DNA from: Streptosporangiaceae bacterium
Lineage (GTDB): Bacteria; Actinomycetota; Actinomycetes; Streptosporangiales; Streptosporangiaceae
Direction: 5' to 3'
Length of the DNA: 5,381 bases
Assembly: GCA_030041195.1 (NCBI GenBank)
Contig: JASHOI010000065.1
Span: 1-5,381, forward strand
The position numbers were made by a program, and so were the translations under genes. Of this stretch, positions 1-5,280 are shown one piece after another; the first letter of the stretch is position 1, and every line of letters begins with the position of its first letter. Under the pieces are notes generated by a model, which worked only from the letters and a program-made list of their open reading frames with translations, was not told the DNA's origin and searched no databases.

Positions 1-232
1 CCCTGAACACGGCAACGGCCCGGACGATGATGCGGATGCCCTGGCTGGTGATGCACTCTTCGGCGATCTCGGCCTCACGCGAGGCCAGGGACAAGACGCG
101 GGCCTTGTGCTTGAACGGCCACGCGAAGCAGCCACGCCCGATAACGATGCGGAACTCTGCGTCCTGCTGGCGGCGCTTTGAGCCAGAGATCAGCACGGCT
201 TCGTCGGGCGCCGGAACGTACCAGAGCAACAT
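1..232 (-). CDS. SPFH/flotillin-type protein, N-terminal 77 residues (partial)
   Basis: The minus-strand frame starting at ATG 232-230 stays open to the window edge, giving 77 codons of an incomplete gene. It begins MLLWYVPAPDEAVLISG and continues with FRIVIGRGCFAWPF (residues 27-40), a VLSL-REAEI stretch (46-55) and ECITSQGIRIIVRAVAVF (59-76). This is the pattern of actinobacterial SPFH (stomatin/prohibitin/flotillin) proteins: a VPxPDEAxLISG start, then an FRIVxGxGxFxWP block, then a C-T-QGI-VRA block. Known members form membrane-associated oligomers that organise membrane microdomains. AGGAG (238-242) lies 5 nt before the ATG. An in-frame TAG about 45 nt upstream leaves no room for an N-terminal membrane helix, so membrane contact would have to come from the SPFH domain itself or a distal segment. 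The gene lies 83 nt downstream of the ABC permease on the same strand and could be the last gene of that operon. The family call is confident; the specific role is unknown. Confidence 0.85.
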   Translation of the reverse strand, partial: MLLWYVPAPDEAVLISGSKRRQQDAEFRIVIGRGCFAWPFKHKARVLSLASREAEIAEECITSQGIRIIVRAVAVFR

Positions 233-315
233 GAGGACTCCTGCGGTCCGCCAACCCCCGTCCAGGCCCAAAAACTACCGGGATCCAGCACATCGAAACC
301 TGTCCGTTGGGTTCG

Positions 316-1299
316 CTATGCGTCCCGCCGCCTGAGTACCCAGAACGCGACGCCGAGCAGGACCGCGGCGAGTACCACGAAGATGCCGGTCTCGATGCCC
401 TGGAAGGCCCAGAACCTGCTGGCCGGCTGGTAGGTCAGGTACTCCCGGTAGCCGTGCGCCGTCGTGCAGGCCAGGGCGGCACGAGGACTGAAGTCGGTGC
501 CGCTCATGAAGTGCTGGCATACGGCCGGGATCGGTGCGCCGTTAAGCCCGACGTCGCCGAGGCCGGCCGCCGGGGGCTTGCCGTTCGGCCCGACGATGCC
601 CTGGCCGAGTTGCAGGTACGAACCCGTCGGCACGAAGTGCGCCGTGAGCTTGAAGTACACCGTGACCGGGGTCATGTAGTGCGGCCGGAGCCACTGCGCG
701 GTCGCCACCCGCAGCGCGGCGAAGCCGGCCAGCGTGACGGCCAGCGCCGGGACGGTGCGCTGCAGCAGCGTACCTGCGCAGATGCCAAGGGCCATCGCGA
801 AGATCGCGTAGCCGACCGGCACGATGTCGGTGACGTCGAACTTGTTGGCCTGAAAGGCGTCGGCCGTCAGCGCGTTGTACGGTCCGGACCACCACGTGAC
901 GATCGCCGAGGTCGCCCCGGCGAGGACGGCGGCGCCGAGCAGCAGCCACCCGGTCCTGACCGCCAGCCAGCGCCGCCTGGTAATGCTCTGGGTCCAGGCG
1001 AACTGGTTCGTTCCGGTCTCCAGTTCGCTGGCTACCATCGGGGCGCCCCAGAACAGCCCGGGCAGCAGCGGCACCGCGGAGGTCGCGATCACGAGTCCCA
1101 CGACGGTGCGGCTGCCGAGGGAAAGATTCGAGCCGACCAGGCCGCTGCAGGTGCCGTCCTTCGCGCACTGGGCCAGGGCGGAGTGCCACACCCACGCCGC
1201 GTGCAGGCCGGTGAGCAGCAGCACGACCGCGAGCGCGACCAGCAGCGCGGCGGCGAGCGTGCCCTGGTACCGGTACTGCCGCCAGGTAACCCAGGTCAT
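316..1299 (-). CDS. ABC transporter permease, six predicted membrane segments
   Basis: This 327-aa protein starts at ATG 1299-1297, which overlaps the ATPase stop as ATGA, and ends at TAG 318-316. The same frame stays open much further upstream, but the ATG is supported by the overlap and by a GGAGGAG site at 1304-1310, 4 nt upstream. Hydrophobic segments lie at about 14-36, 65-86, 116-137, 161-179, 184-204 and 300-322. The cytoplasmic-type stretch ELETGTNQFAWTQSITRRRW (residues 92-111) is typical of actinobacterial ABC-2-like permeases encoded beside GntR/ATPase pairs; I recognise it from the family, not from a search. A large loop (about 205-299), probably extracytoplasmic, separates the last two helices and carries C261 and C278. 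The first loop has C45 and C51. The protein should form the membrane channel for the adjacent ATPase. The substrate is unknown; export of, or resistance to, an envelope-active compound is an inference from YtrBC-like systems. Confidence 0.88.
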   Translation of the reverse strand: MTWVTWRQYRYQGTLAAALLVALAVVLLLTGLHAAWVWHSALAQCAKDGTCSGLVGSNLSLGSRTVVGLVIATSAVPLLPGLFWGAPMVASELETGTNQFAWTQSITRRRWLAVRTGWLLLGAAVLAGATSAIVTWWSGPYNALTADAFQANKFDVTDIVPVGYAIFAMALGICAGTLLQRTVPALAVTLAGFAALRVATAQWLRPHYMTPVTVYFKLTAHFVPTGSYLQLGQGIVGPNGKPPAAGLGDVGLNGAPIPAVCQHFMSGTDFSPRAALACTTAHGYREYLTYQPASRFWAFQGIETGIFVVLAAVLLGVAFWVLRRRDA

Positions 1300-2225
1300 C
1301 GGTCTCCTCCCACCGCCGACAGGCGGGCGGCCTCGGGGCCGGCGGGCTGGCCGGCCTCGTCCTGGCTCATGTAGCCGAGCACAATCTCCTCCGGGTTTGG
1401 TTGCTCGACGGCCCAGGCGGGGTCGATCACCGGGCCGTTCAGCCTGACCAGCAGCGTGGTCTGCCGCGCGGTGGTGTCCTCCGACACGATCGTGTGCGCC
1501 CGCGCTATCGCCGTCGTGTCCTTGCGGGGTCCAACAAGGACCCGGTGCTCCGCGAGCAGCGTCTCGATGTCGCCGCACAGCAGCACCCGCGATTCGGCCA
1601 GCAGGATCAGGTGGTCGCAGATCCGCTCCAAGTCCGCCATCAGATGCGAGGACAGCACGATGGTCAGCCCGCCCGCCTCCCCATCTCCCTGCACCGCCGC
1701 CGCCTCGGCAAGCGACGCGAGGAAGTTCCGCCTGGCCAGCGGGTCGAGCGCGGCGAGCGGCTCGTCGAGCAGCAGCAGCCGCGGCCGCTTGGCCAGCGTG
1801 AGCGCGAGCGCGACCTGGGCACGCTGGCCCCCGGACAGCGTGCCCACCGGCCGGTCCAGCGGTATCCTCAGGCCGCCGAGCCGGGCGCGCACCAGGTCGC
1901 CGTCCCAGCGTGGGTTGAGGTGCGCGCCGATGCCGATGTGGTCCTGCGCGGTCAGCCGCCGGTACAGCGGGATGTCCTGTGCCAGGAAGCCGATCTCCGC
2001 CAGGTACCCGGGGTCCTGGCGCGGCGTGCCGCCGAGCACGACGGCCCGGCCAGCGGTCGGCGCGGCGAGCCCGGCCAGCAGCCGCAGCAGCGTGGTCTTG
2101 CCCGCGCCGTTCGGCCCGACGAGCGCGCATATCCGGCCCTCGGGAACGCTGATCGAGCAGTCGCTCAGCGCGGTAACCCGGCGGTACCGCTTGGTCAGCC
2201 CGGTGGTCTCGATCACAGCGCTCAC
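1296..2225 (-). CDS. ABC transporter ATP-binding protein (YtrB/CcmA-like)
   Basis: This 309-aa ABC ATPase has every expected motif in order: Walker A GPNGAGKTT (residues 37-45), Q-loop glutamine in FLAQD (Q83), signature LSGGQ (130-134), Walker B LLLLDEP with catalytic E155 (150-156), and switch histidine in LSSH (H194). A roughly 100-residue C-terminal extension follows, as in drug- and antibiotic-export ATPases of the CcmA/YtrB group. The chosen start is GTG 2225-2223. It overlaps the regulator's stop as GTGA, has GAGGAGGA (2232-2239) 6 nt upstream, and begins the conserved IETTGLTKRYRRVTAL stretch. Longer in-frame starts would run through the regulator gene into unlike, arginine-rich sequence. 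The stop overlaps the permease ATG by 4 nt, so translational coupling is likely. The protein would power transport through the downstream permease. The substrate cannot be told from the sequence. Confidence 0.95.
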   Translation of the reverse strand: MSAVIETTGLTKRYRRVTALSDCSISVPEGRICALVGPNGAGKTTLLRLLAGLAAPTAGRAVVLGGTPRQDPGYLAEIGFLAQDIPLYRRLTAQDHIGIGAHLNPRWDGDLVRARLGGLRIPLDRPVGTLSGGQRAQVALALTLAKRPRLLLLDEPLAALDPLARRNFLASLAEAAAVQGDGEAGGLTIVLSSHLMADLERICDHLILLAESRVLLCGDIETLLAEHRVLVGPRKDTTAIARAHTIVSEDTTARQTTLLVRLNGPVIDPAWAVEQPNPEEIVLGYMSQDEAGQPAGPEAARLSAVGGDR

Positions 2226-2614
2226 GCGATGTCCTCCTCGGCGGGCGCCTGCAGCGTGACCCGCAGCAGCGACTCGATCGCGTCGTCGTCGAGCCCGGCG
2301 GCGCGCGCCTCGCGCACCCACGCCGCCAGCCTGTGGCCCAGCCGCGAGTGCGTGCCGGGCGGGGGACCGGGCGGCCGGCTCCGCACGAACGTGCCGTGCC
2401 CGGCACGCGCCTCGACCAGGCCCTCGCGCTCCAGGTCGCGGTAGGCCTTCAGCACCGTGTTGGGGTTGATCGCCGTCACCGCGACCACCTCCCGCACGCT
2501 GGGGAGCTGGTCGCCCACGGCGAGCACCCCCATCCGCAGCGCCTGCCGGACCTGCTGCGCTATCTGCTGGTAGGGCGGCACCCCGGACCGCCCGTCCACC
2601 CGGAATCTGATCAT
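2222..2614 (-). CDS. GntR-family transcriptional regulator, YtrA subfamily
   Basis: The protein is 130 aa, the short length typical of the YtrA subfamily, which lacks a large ligand-binding domain. Residues 1-78 form the winged helix-turn-helix: GVPPYQQIAQQVRQAL (11-26), then LPSVREVVAVTAINPNTVLK (37-56) as recognition region, then the wing LVEARAGHGTFV (66-77). The remaining 50 or so residues hold a Pro-rich linker and a short helical tail (about 90-120) expected for dimerisation. The ATG at 2614-2612 has GGAG (2621-2624) 6 nt upstream. The stop overlaps the ATPase GTG start, making this the first gene of the ABC operon. YtrA-type regulators repress their own operon until envelope stress or a drug is sensed. 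The triple TGTCTTA repeat over the promoter supports autorepression here, but binding is an inference. Confidence 0.94.
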   Translation of the reverse strand: MIRFRVDGRSGVPPYQQIAQQVRQALRMGVLAVGDQLPSVREVVAVTAINPNTVLKAYRDLEREGLVEARAGHGTFVRSRPPGPPPGTHSRLGHRLAAWVREARAAGLDDDAIESLLRVTLQAPAEEDIA

Positions 2615-2639
2615 GCGGTGCTCCAGTGTCTTAGATTCC
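2602..2639 (-). repeat. Inverted repeat in the 5' leader around the gntR start codon
   Basis: AGATTCC at 2633-2639 and GGAATCT at 2602-2608 (plus-strand reading) are a perfect 7-bp inverted repeat. In the minus-strand transcript the first arm would lie almost at the predicted 5' end and the second just inside the coding sequence, codons 3-5. The ribosome site GGAG and the ATG would fall in the 24-nt loop. It may stabilise or tune translation of the leader, or be chance. Seven pairs with a long loop is a weak structure. Confidence 0.35.
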
Positions 2640-2658
2640 TAAGACATTAAGACACTGG
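2623..2658. promoter_or_regulatory. Triple-box palindromic operator, likely GntR/YtrA binding site
   Basis: CCAGTGTCTTA (2623-2633) and TAAGACACTGG (2648-2658) are a perfect 11-bp inverted repeat. A third copy, CTAAGACA (2639-2646), pairs perfectly with TGTCTTAG (2627-2634) across only 4 nt. It also forms a direct tandem with the right arm (TAAGACAT then TAAGACAC). The site sits over the -10 element and start region of the GntR operon promoter. The known YtrA operator is built on AGTGT...ACACT half-sites, and the outer arms here contain exactly AGTGT and ACACT, though with wider spacing. Autoregulation is therefore the simplest reading. Confidence 0.72.
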
Positions 2659-2673
2659 CCTCGCCCGCGTCAA
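2644..2673 (-). promoter_or_regulatory. Promoter of the gntR-ABC operon
   Basis: On the minus strand TTGACG (2673-2668) matches the -35 consensus TTGACA in five of six positions. TAATGT (2649-2644) fits the actinomycete TAnnnT -10 pattern, and the spacer is 18 nt. Transcription would begin near 2639-2637, about 25 nt before the ATG of the GntR gene, leaving a short leader with GGAG. The -10 element overlaps two of the TAAGACA boxes, so a bound repressor would block the polymerase. The assignment is by eye from consensus and has no experimental support. Confidence 0.62.
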
Positions 2674-2745
2674 GCGAGCAGAGGCGCCGCTGGCGCCCGG
2701 CCGTCGCGCCCGGATCATGGTTTCGTGATCGTTTCTGCCGCGTCT

Positions 2746-2808
2746 CAGCACGCCGCCGAACCCGGCTTCGGCGTCGGCGACGATCGGGGCCATCACGGGT
2801 TCGTTGCG
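2746..2808 (-). pseudogene. Short isocitrate lyase (aceA-like) gene fragment
   Basis: The minus-strand frame from 2808 to 2746 reads RNEPVMAPIVADAEAGFGG followed by VL. PIVADAEAGFGGVL is the highly conserved isocitrate lyase segment carrying the Mg-binding aspartate; I recall it essentially unchanged in E. coli AceA, where it continues NAFELMKAMI. Here the match ends after GVL: the next nine residues (RRGRNDHET) do not align, and a following MI may or may not be homologous. Upstream an in-frame TGA (2811-2809) closes the frame, and I could not find the preceding part of the enzyme in the other frames. The surrounding mini-frame (ATG 2793 to TAA 2647, 48 aa) is far too short for the roughly 430-aa enzyme. 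I infer a relic or captured fragment. A chance match of 14 residues is very unlikely, but the call rests on memory of the family. Confidence 0.5.
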
Positions 2809-2913
2809 TCATCGCGCTTGCCGGTGCGGCGTCGCGGCGACTGGTCGGCTCCGGCGCGGATTCGGTCATCCGCGACAAACCCGGTGCAACGCCGCGCCGC
2901 AGCCCCCCACCCG

Positions 2914-2966
2914 GAAGATCTAGGAGGCTCGCGAGCAAATACTGCCGGTGATCCTCCTAGATCTTC
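2914..2966. repeat. 14-bp perfect inverted repeat, 25-nt spacer
   Basis: GAAGATCTAGGAGG (2914-2927) is exactly complementary to CCTCCTAGATCTTC (2953-2966). Pairing continues inward for two more positions after one mismatch, and outward by CCG/CGG if one base is bulged. The spacer starts with the palindrome GCTCGCGAGC (2927-2936, sharing its first base with the left arm). Transcribed RNA from either strand would form a strong hairpin. It lies between divergent genes, where a terminator is not expected, and has no trailing T-run. It may be a palindromic intergenic repeat, a remnant of a mobile element's ends, or a protein-binding site. Confidence 0.7.
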
Positions 2967-3161
2967 GGCGAACCCCCGCAACCCGGCCGCTGGCCCGGAT
3001 CTGACCGCTTCCTGATTCGACGCCGGCCACCACATCGCCGCGAGAGCCCGAAACAGGACCGCCGCCAAGATCAAACCGCCGAGTTGATCATCTACGAGCC
3101 CATATGTGCAGTTGGCGTCGTTCCGGATGCGGGCGTACGTACATAATGACCGTCCGGAAAA

Positions 3162-3220
3162 CCGGTTGCGGTCGGCTATGGGCCGTCGCCTCCCCGAACG
3201 TGTAACCGTGGCGCAACCGG
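3162..3220. repeat. 9-bp inverted repeat upstream of the protease gene
   Basis: CCGGTTGCG (3162-3170) and CGCAACCGG (3212-3220) are a perfect inverted repeat separated by 41 nt, about 80-135 nt upstream of the protease ATG. A further AACCG lies between them at 3204-3208. The spacing of about five helical turns would suit a regulator binding two half-sites with looping, but I could not identify a convincing promoter beside it, so a role in protease control is only a possibility. Confidence 0.4.
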
Positions 3221-3298
3221 CGCTGCGGCATCGTGGCACATGGCGGGCCGGAACCGGCCTCCTGGAGAGCAGTCACGACCGCAATGGAGCGCAAGATC

Positions 3299-4714
3299 AT
3301 GTCATCGCAATCTCCTTCCGAGCCCACGGCTCCCGGTGACCCGCACCGGGCGGACGAGGACCGGGACGATTCTGGTGGCAGCGTGACCGCACCGGCCGGG
3401 CCTTGGCAGGCGGGTTACGGCCACGTCCCTGGCCCGCAGCCACCGCGCCGGCGCCTGGCCGGCATCATGTCCTACATCGCTGTTGCGGCAGTGGCGGCCT
3501 GTGGCGGGGGCCTGGCCGTCGGGCTGACCTCCAACAGCGGCAGCCCGCCAAGCGCGAGCTCGGGTCTCCACCCGGGCAGCAGCATCGAGCCCGGCGCGGA
3601 CACCGGCATCAGCAGTGCGACCCTGCAGCGAGTGGAGAACGCCGTCCAGCCCGGCCTCGTCGTGATCAACAGCAGGCTCCAGGACGACGGCGCCGACGTC
3701 TCCGGCGCGGCCGGCACCGGCATGATCATCAGCAGGTCCGGTCTCGTGCTGACCAACAACCACGTCATCGACGCCAGCAACGGCCTCACCGCGACGGTCG
3801 TCTCGACCGGAAAGACCTATCCGGCCGTTTACCTGGGCTACGACAAGGGCTCGGACGTCGCGGTCATCAGGCTGGAGGGAGCATCCGGGCTGACCCCGGT
3901 CCCTCTCGGCGACTCGTCGGCGGTCAGGGTCGGCGATCGCGTCGTCGCCATGGGCAACGCCAACGGCACGGGCAGCATCACGACCGTGACCGGCGCCATC
4001 ACCGGCCTGAACGAGGCGATCACGGCCAGTGATGAGGGCAGCAGCGAGTCCGCCGAGCACCTGACCGGGATGCTGCAGACCGACGCGGACATCGTCCGCG
4101 GCGACTCCGGCGGGCCGCTCGTGACCGCCGCCGGGAAGGTCATCGGCATGGACACCGCCTCGAGCAGTGACATCATGGCCAGCCAGCAGAACATGGGTTT
4201 CGCCATCCCCATCAACAAGGCCATTACCGTCGCCCGGCAGATCATCGCCGGCAAGCCCGGCCCGGGAGTGCACATCGGCGCGACCGGCTTTGTCGGCGTG
4301 CTCGTTCCGACCGCTCCCGGCGGCGGGCAGAGCGCGCAGACCAGCCCGCGGGTCCAGCTGCAGCAGATGGAGGAGTCCGAGCAGCAGGATCTGGGCCCGG
4401 GCGGCAGCCTCTACCCGGCGCCGGGCGGCTGCCTGTCCAATACGGCGGACGCGGGAATCCCCGAGCACATCGCGCCCGCCTCTTCCGGTGCACTGGTGCT
4501 CGGAGCGCTCTGCGACAGCCCGGCCGCGGCGGCGGGCCTGGCTGCGGGGGACGTGATCACCTCCGCGGCAGGCCAGCAGGTGTCCTCGCCCGCATCACTG
4601 ACCACCATCCTGGCAACGGTGCGGGCCGGAAAGAAGATCACCGTCGTCTGGGTCACTCCGGCCGGCCAGACGATCACCCGCCTGGTTACGCTGGCGCAGA
4701 TACCGCCCCAGTAG
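3299..4714 (+). CDS. Membrane-anchored HtrA/DegP-like serine protease with PDZ domain
   Basis: This 471-aa protein has a hydrophilic, Pro-rich cytoplasmic tail (1-54), one membrane helix (about 56-77), a Ser/Gly-rich linker, a trypsin-like domain (about 105-318) and a C-terminal PDZ domain (about 326-466). The catalytic triad is visible: H155 in LTNNHVID, D186 in GSDVAVIRL and S270 in GDSGGPL. The spacing suits the HtrA (S1C) family, whose members degrade or refold damaged envelope proteins. In place of the common GNSGGP it has GDSGGP. The PDZ domain is interrupted by an insertion of about 60 residues, rich in Gly, Gln and Pro, with C378 before the fold resumes and C405 after it. ATG 3299 is preferred because GGAG (3286-3289) lies 9 nt upstream and the cytoplasmic tail starts naturally. 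ATG 3284 and GTG 3233 are in frame but less well placed. It is transcribed alone, divergent from the GntR operon and convergent with the gene at 4741. Confidence 0.93.
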   Translation: MSSQSPSEPTAPGDPHRADEDRDDSGGSVTAPAGPWQAGYGHVPGPQPPRRRLAGIMSYIAVAAVAACGGGLAVGLTSNSGSPPSASSGLHPGSSIEPGADTGISSATLQRVENAVQPGLVVINSRLQDDGADVSGAAGTGMIISRSGLVLTNNHVIDASNGLTATVVSTGKTYPAVYLGYDKGSDVAVIRLEGASGLTPVPLGDSSAVRVGDRVVAMGNANGTGSITTVTGAITGLNEAITASDEGSSESAEHLTGMLQTDADIVRGDSGGPLVTAAGKVIGMDTASSSDIMASQQNMGFAIPINKAITVARQIIAGKPGPGVHIGATGFVGVLVPTAPGGGQSAQTSPRVQLQQMEESEQQDLGPGGSLYPAPGGCLSNTADAGIPEHIAPASSGALVLGALCDSPAAAAGLAAGDVITSAAGQQVSSPASLTTILATVRAGKKITVVWVTPAGQTITRLVTLAQIPPQ

Positions 4715-4740
4715 TCCGATGCCGGTGCCGGGGCGGCTGC

Positions 4741-5250
4741 TCATGCCCGCCGGGATATCCCGGTGACCTCCCATGCTCGAGCAAGGGAGCTGCAATACAA
4801 GGCCACGATCACGAGGACCAAAGCATGTTGCAGCCCGGCACTCTGGGTGTTCGCCACGAGCGCTACGGCGAGGCCGAGCTGCACCGAGTAGGCCACAGCC
4901 GAAATCAACGCGAACGCGATATTCAGCGTTCTGGTTTGAGAGTCGCGGGAGAAGTTACCCGCCCGCTTTGCCCTCGGCACCAGACGTCTGGTGGCCACCA
5001 GCCCGACGGCTGCCATCGCGAGGCTTGATATCCCGAAGACGACTGAGCCCCCGGTCAAGGCCACGATCGAGATGATGAAGATGTCTACCAGGGCGACAAA
5101 CGCGCTCCCGGCCAGCACGGTTCGCAGCTCCCGGGTTGTGGGATTCTGGTCATCAGCGTTGACGACCGATACGGCGACGACCAGCAACCCCAAGATGGCA
5201 GCGGACGCACCCGCACTTGTGATGAAGAAGCTCTCATAGGGGCCCACCAC
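4741..5250 (-). CDS. Small integral membrane protein, function unknown
   Basis: The protein is 169 aa with about five hydrophobic segments (11-31, 44-66, 68-87, 110-132, 140-158) and a basic loop (88-107, with several Arg and Lys) that should face the cytoplasm. The start YESFFITSAGASAAILGLLV resembles a widespread family of small actinobacterial membrane proteins that begin with a -FFxxSAGxxxALIGLL- pattern; no function is known to me. The start is GTG 5250 or, three bases later, GTG 5247. AAGGTGG (5255-5261) is 4 or 7 nt upstream respectively, so the second GTG may be the true start. It follows the stop of the ABC ATPase by 30 nt on the same strand, so co-transcription with that transporter is likely. 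It converges with the protease gene, whose stop is 26 nt away. No enzymatic motif is visible. Confidence 0.8.
   Translation of the reverse strand: MVGPYESFFITSAGASAAILGLLVVAVSVVNADDQNPTTRELRTVLAGSAFVALVDIFIISIVALTGGSVVFGISSLAMAAVGLVATRRLVPRAKRAGNFSRDSQTRTLNIAFALISAVAYSVQLGLAVALVANTQSAGLQHALVLVIVALYCSSLARAWEVTGISRRA
4750..4763. repeat. 14-bp perfect palindrome at the convergent gene junction
   Basis: CCGGGATATCCCGG is a perfect palindrome lying in the last codons of the membrane-protein gene (GISRR), 35 nt past the protease stop. With no loop it is a poor RNA hairpin, and no T-run follows on either strand, so I do not call it a terminator. It may simply reflect coding constraints. I see no clear intrinsic terminator between the two convergent genes. 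Confidence 0.45.
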
Positions 5251-5280
5251 GACGCCACCTTATCGGGCGCCGGCGGCTCG

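Larger units (their letters stand above)
2660..3298. other. Long divergent intergenic region without an intact gene
   Basis: About 640 nt lie between the divergent GntR operon and the protease gene. Several open frames cross the stretch (for example 2793-3239 minus and 2725-3015 plus). Their proteins are rich in Arg/Pro, show no family pattern I recognise and lack good ribosome sites, and third-position G/C is visibly lower than in the neighbours, so I treat them as non-coding. Recognisable contents are the operon promoter near 2668, an isocitrate lyase-like fragment (2746-2808), a 14-bp inverted repeat (2914-2966) and a 9-bp inverted repeat (3162-3220). The mixture suggests decayed or rearranged DNA rather than a simple regulatory region. 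Confidence 0.6.

Noticed and set aside
233..315. Rho-independent terminator or promoter before the SPFH gene
   Set aside because: There is a TTTTT run on the minus strand but no convincing GC-rich stem just before it. A TAGTTT -10-like hexamer lacks a matching -35.
307..1374. Long plus-strand open frame opposite the permease
   Set aside because: It is antisense to a clear permease; the protein is Arg/Gly/Pro-rich with no family pattern, as expected for the shadow frame of a GC-rich gene.
316..2406. A single 696-aa minus-strand protein ending in the permease
   Set aside because: Only the last 327 residues look like protein. The upstream part is out of frame with the ATPase and arginine-rich. 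The ATGA overlap and ribosome site mark the true start at 1299.
1401..2444. Long plus-strand open frames opposite the ATPase and regulator
   Set aside because: The opposite strand carries all ABC ATPase motifs and a GntR helix-turn-helix; the plus-strand translations look like low-complexity shadows.
2914..2966. Complete MITE or insertion sequence
   Set aside because: The unit is only 53 bp with no clear target-site duplication and no transposase nearby, so it is reported only as an inverted repeat.
3084..3206. Sigma-70 or ECF promoter for the protease
   Set aside because: TTGATC, TTGGCG, CATAAT and GGAAAA occur, but none pair at acceptable spacing with a good partner element.
2793..3239. 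Minus-strand 148-aa open frame across the intergenic region
   Set aside because: It has no ribosome site or recognised domain and poor third-position GC bias, and it runs straight through the inverted repeat.
3302..4468. Long minus-strand frame opposite the protease
   Set aside because: It is the shadow of a protease with a visible catalytic triad; its Asp/Gly/Arg-rich translation has no known pattern.
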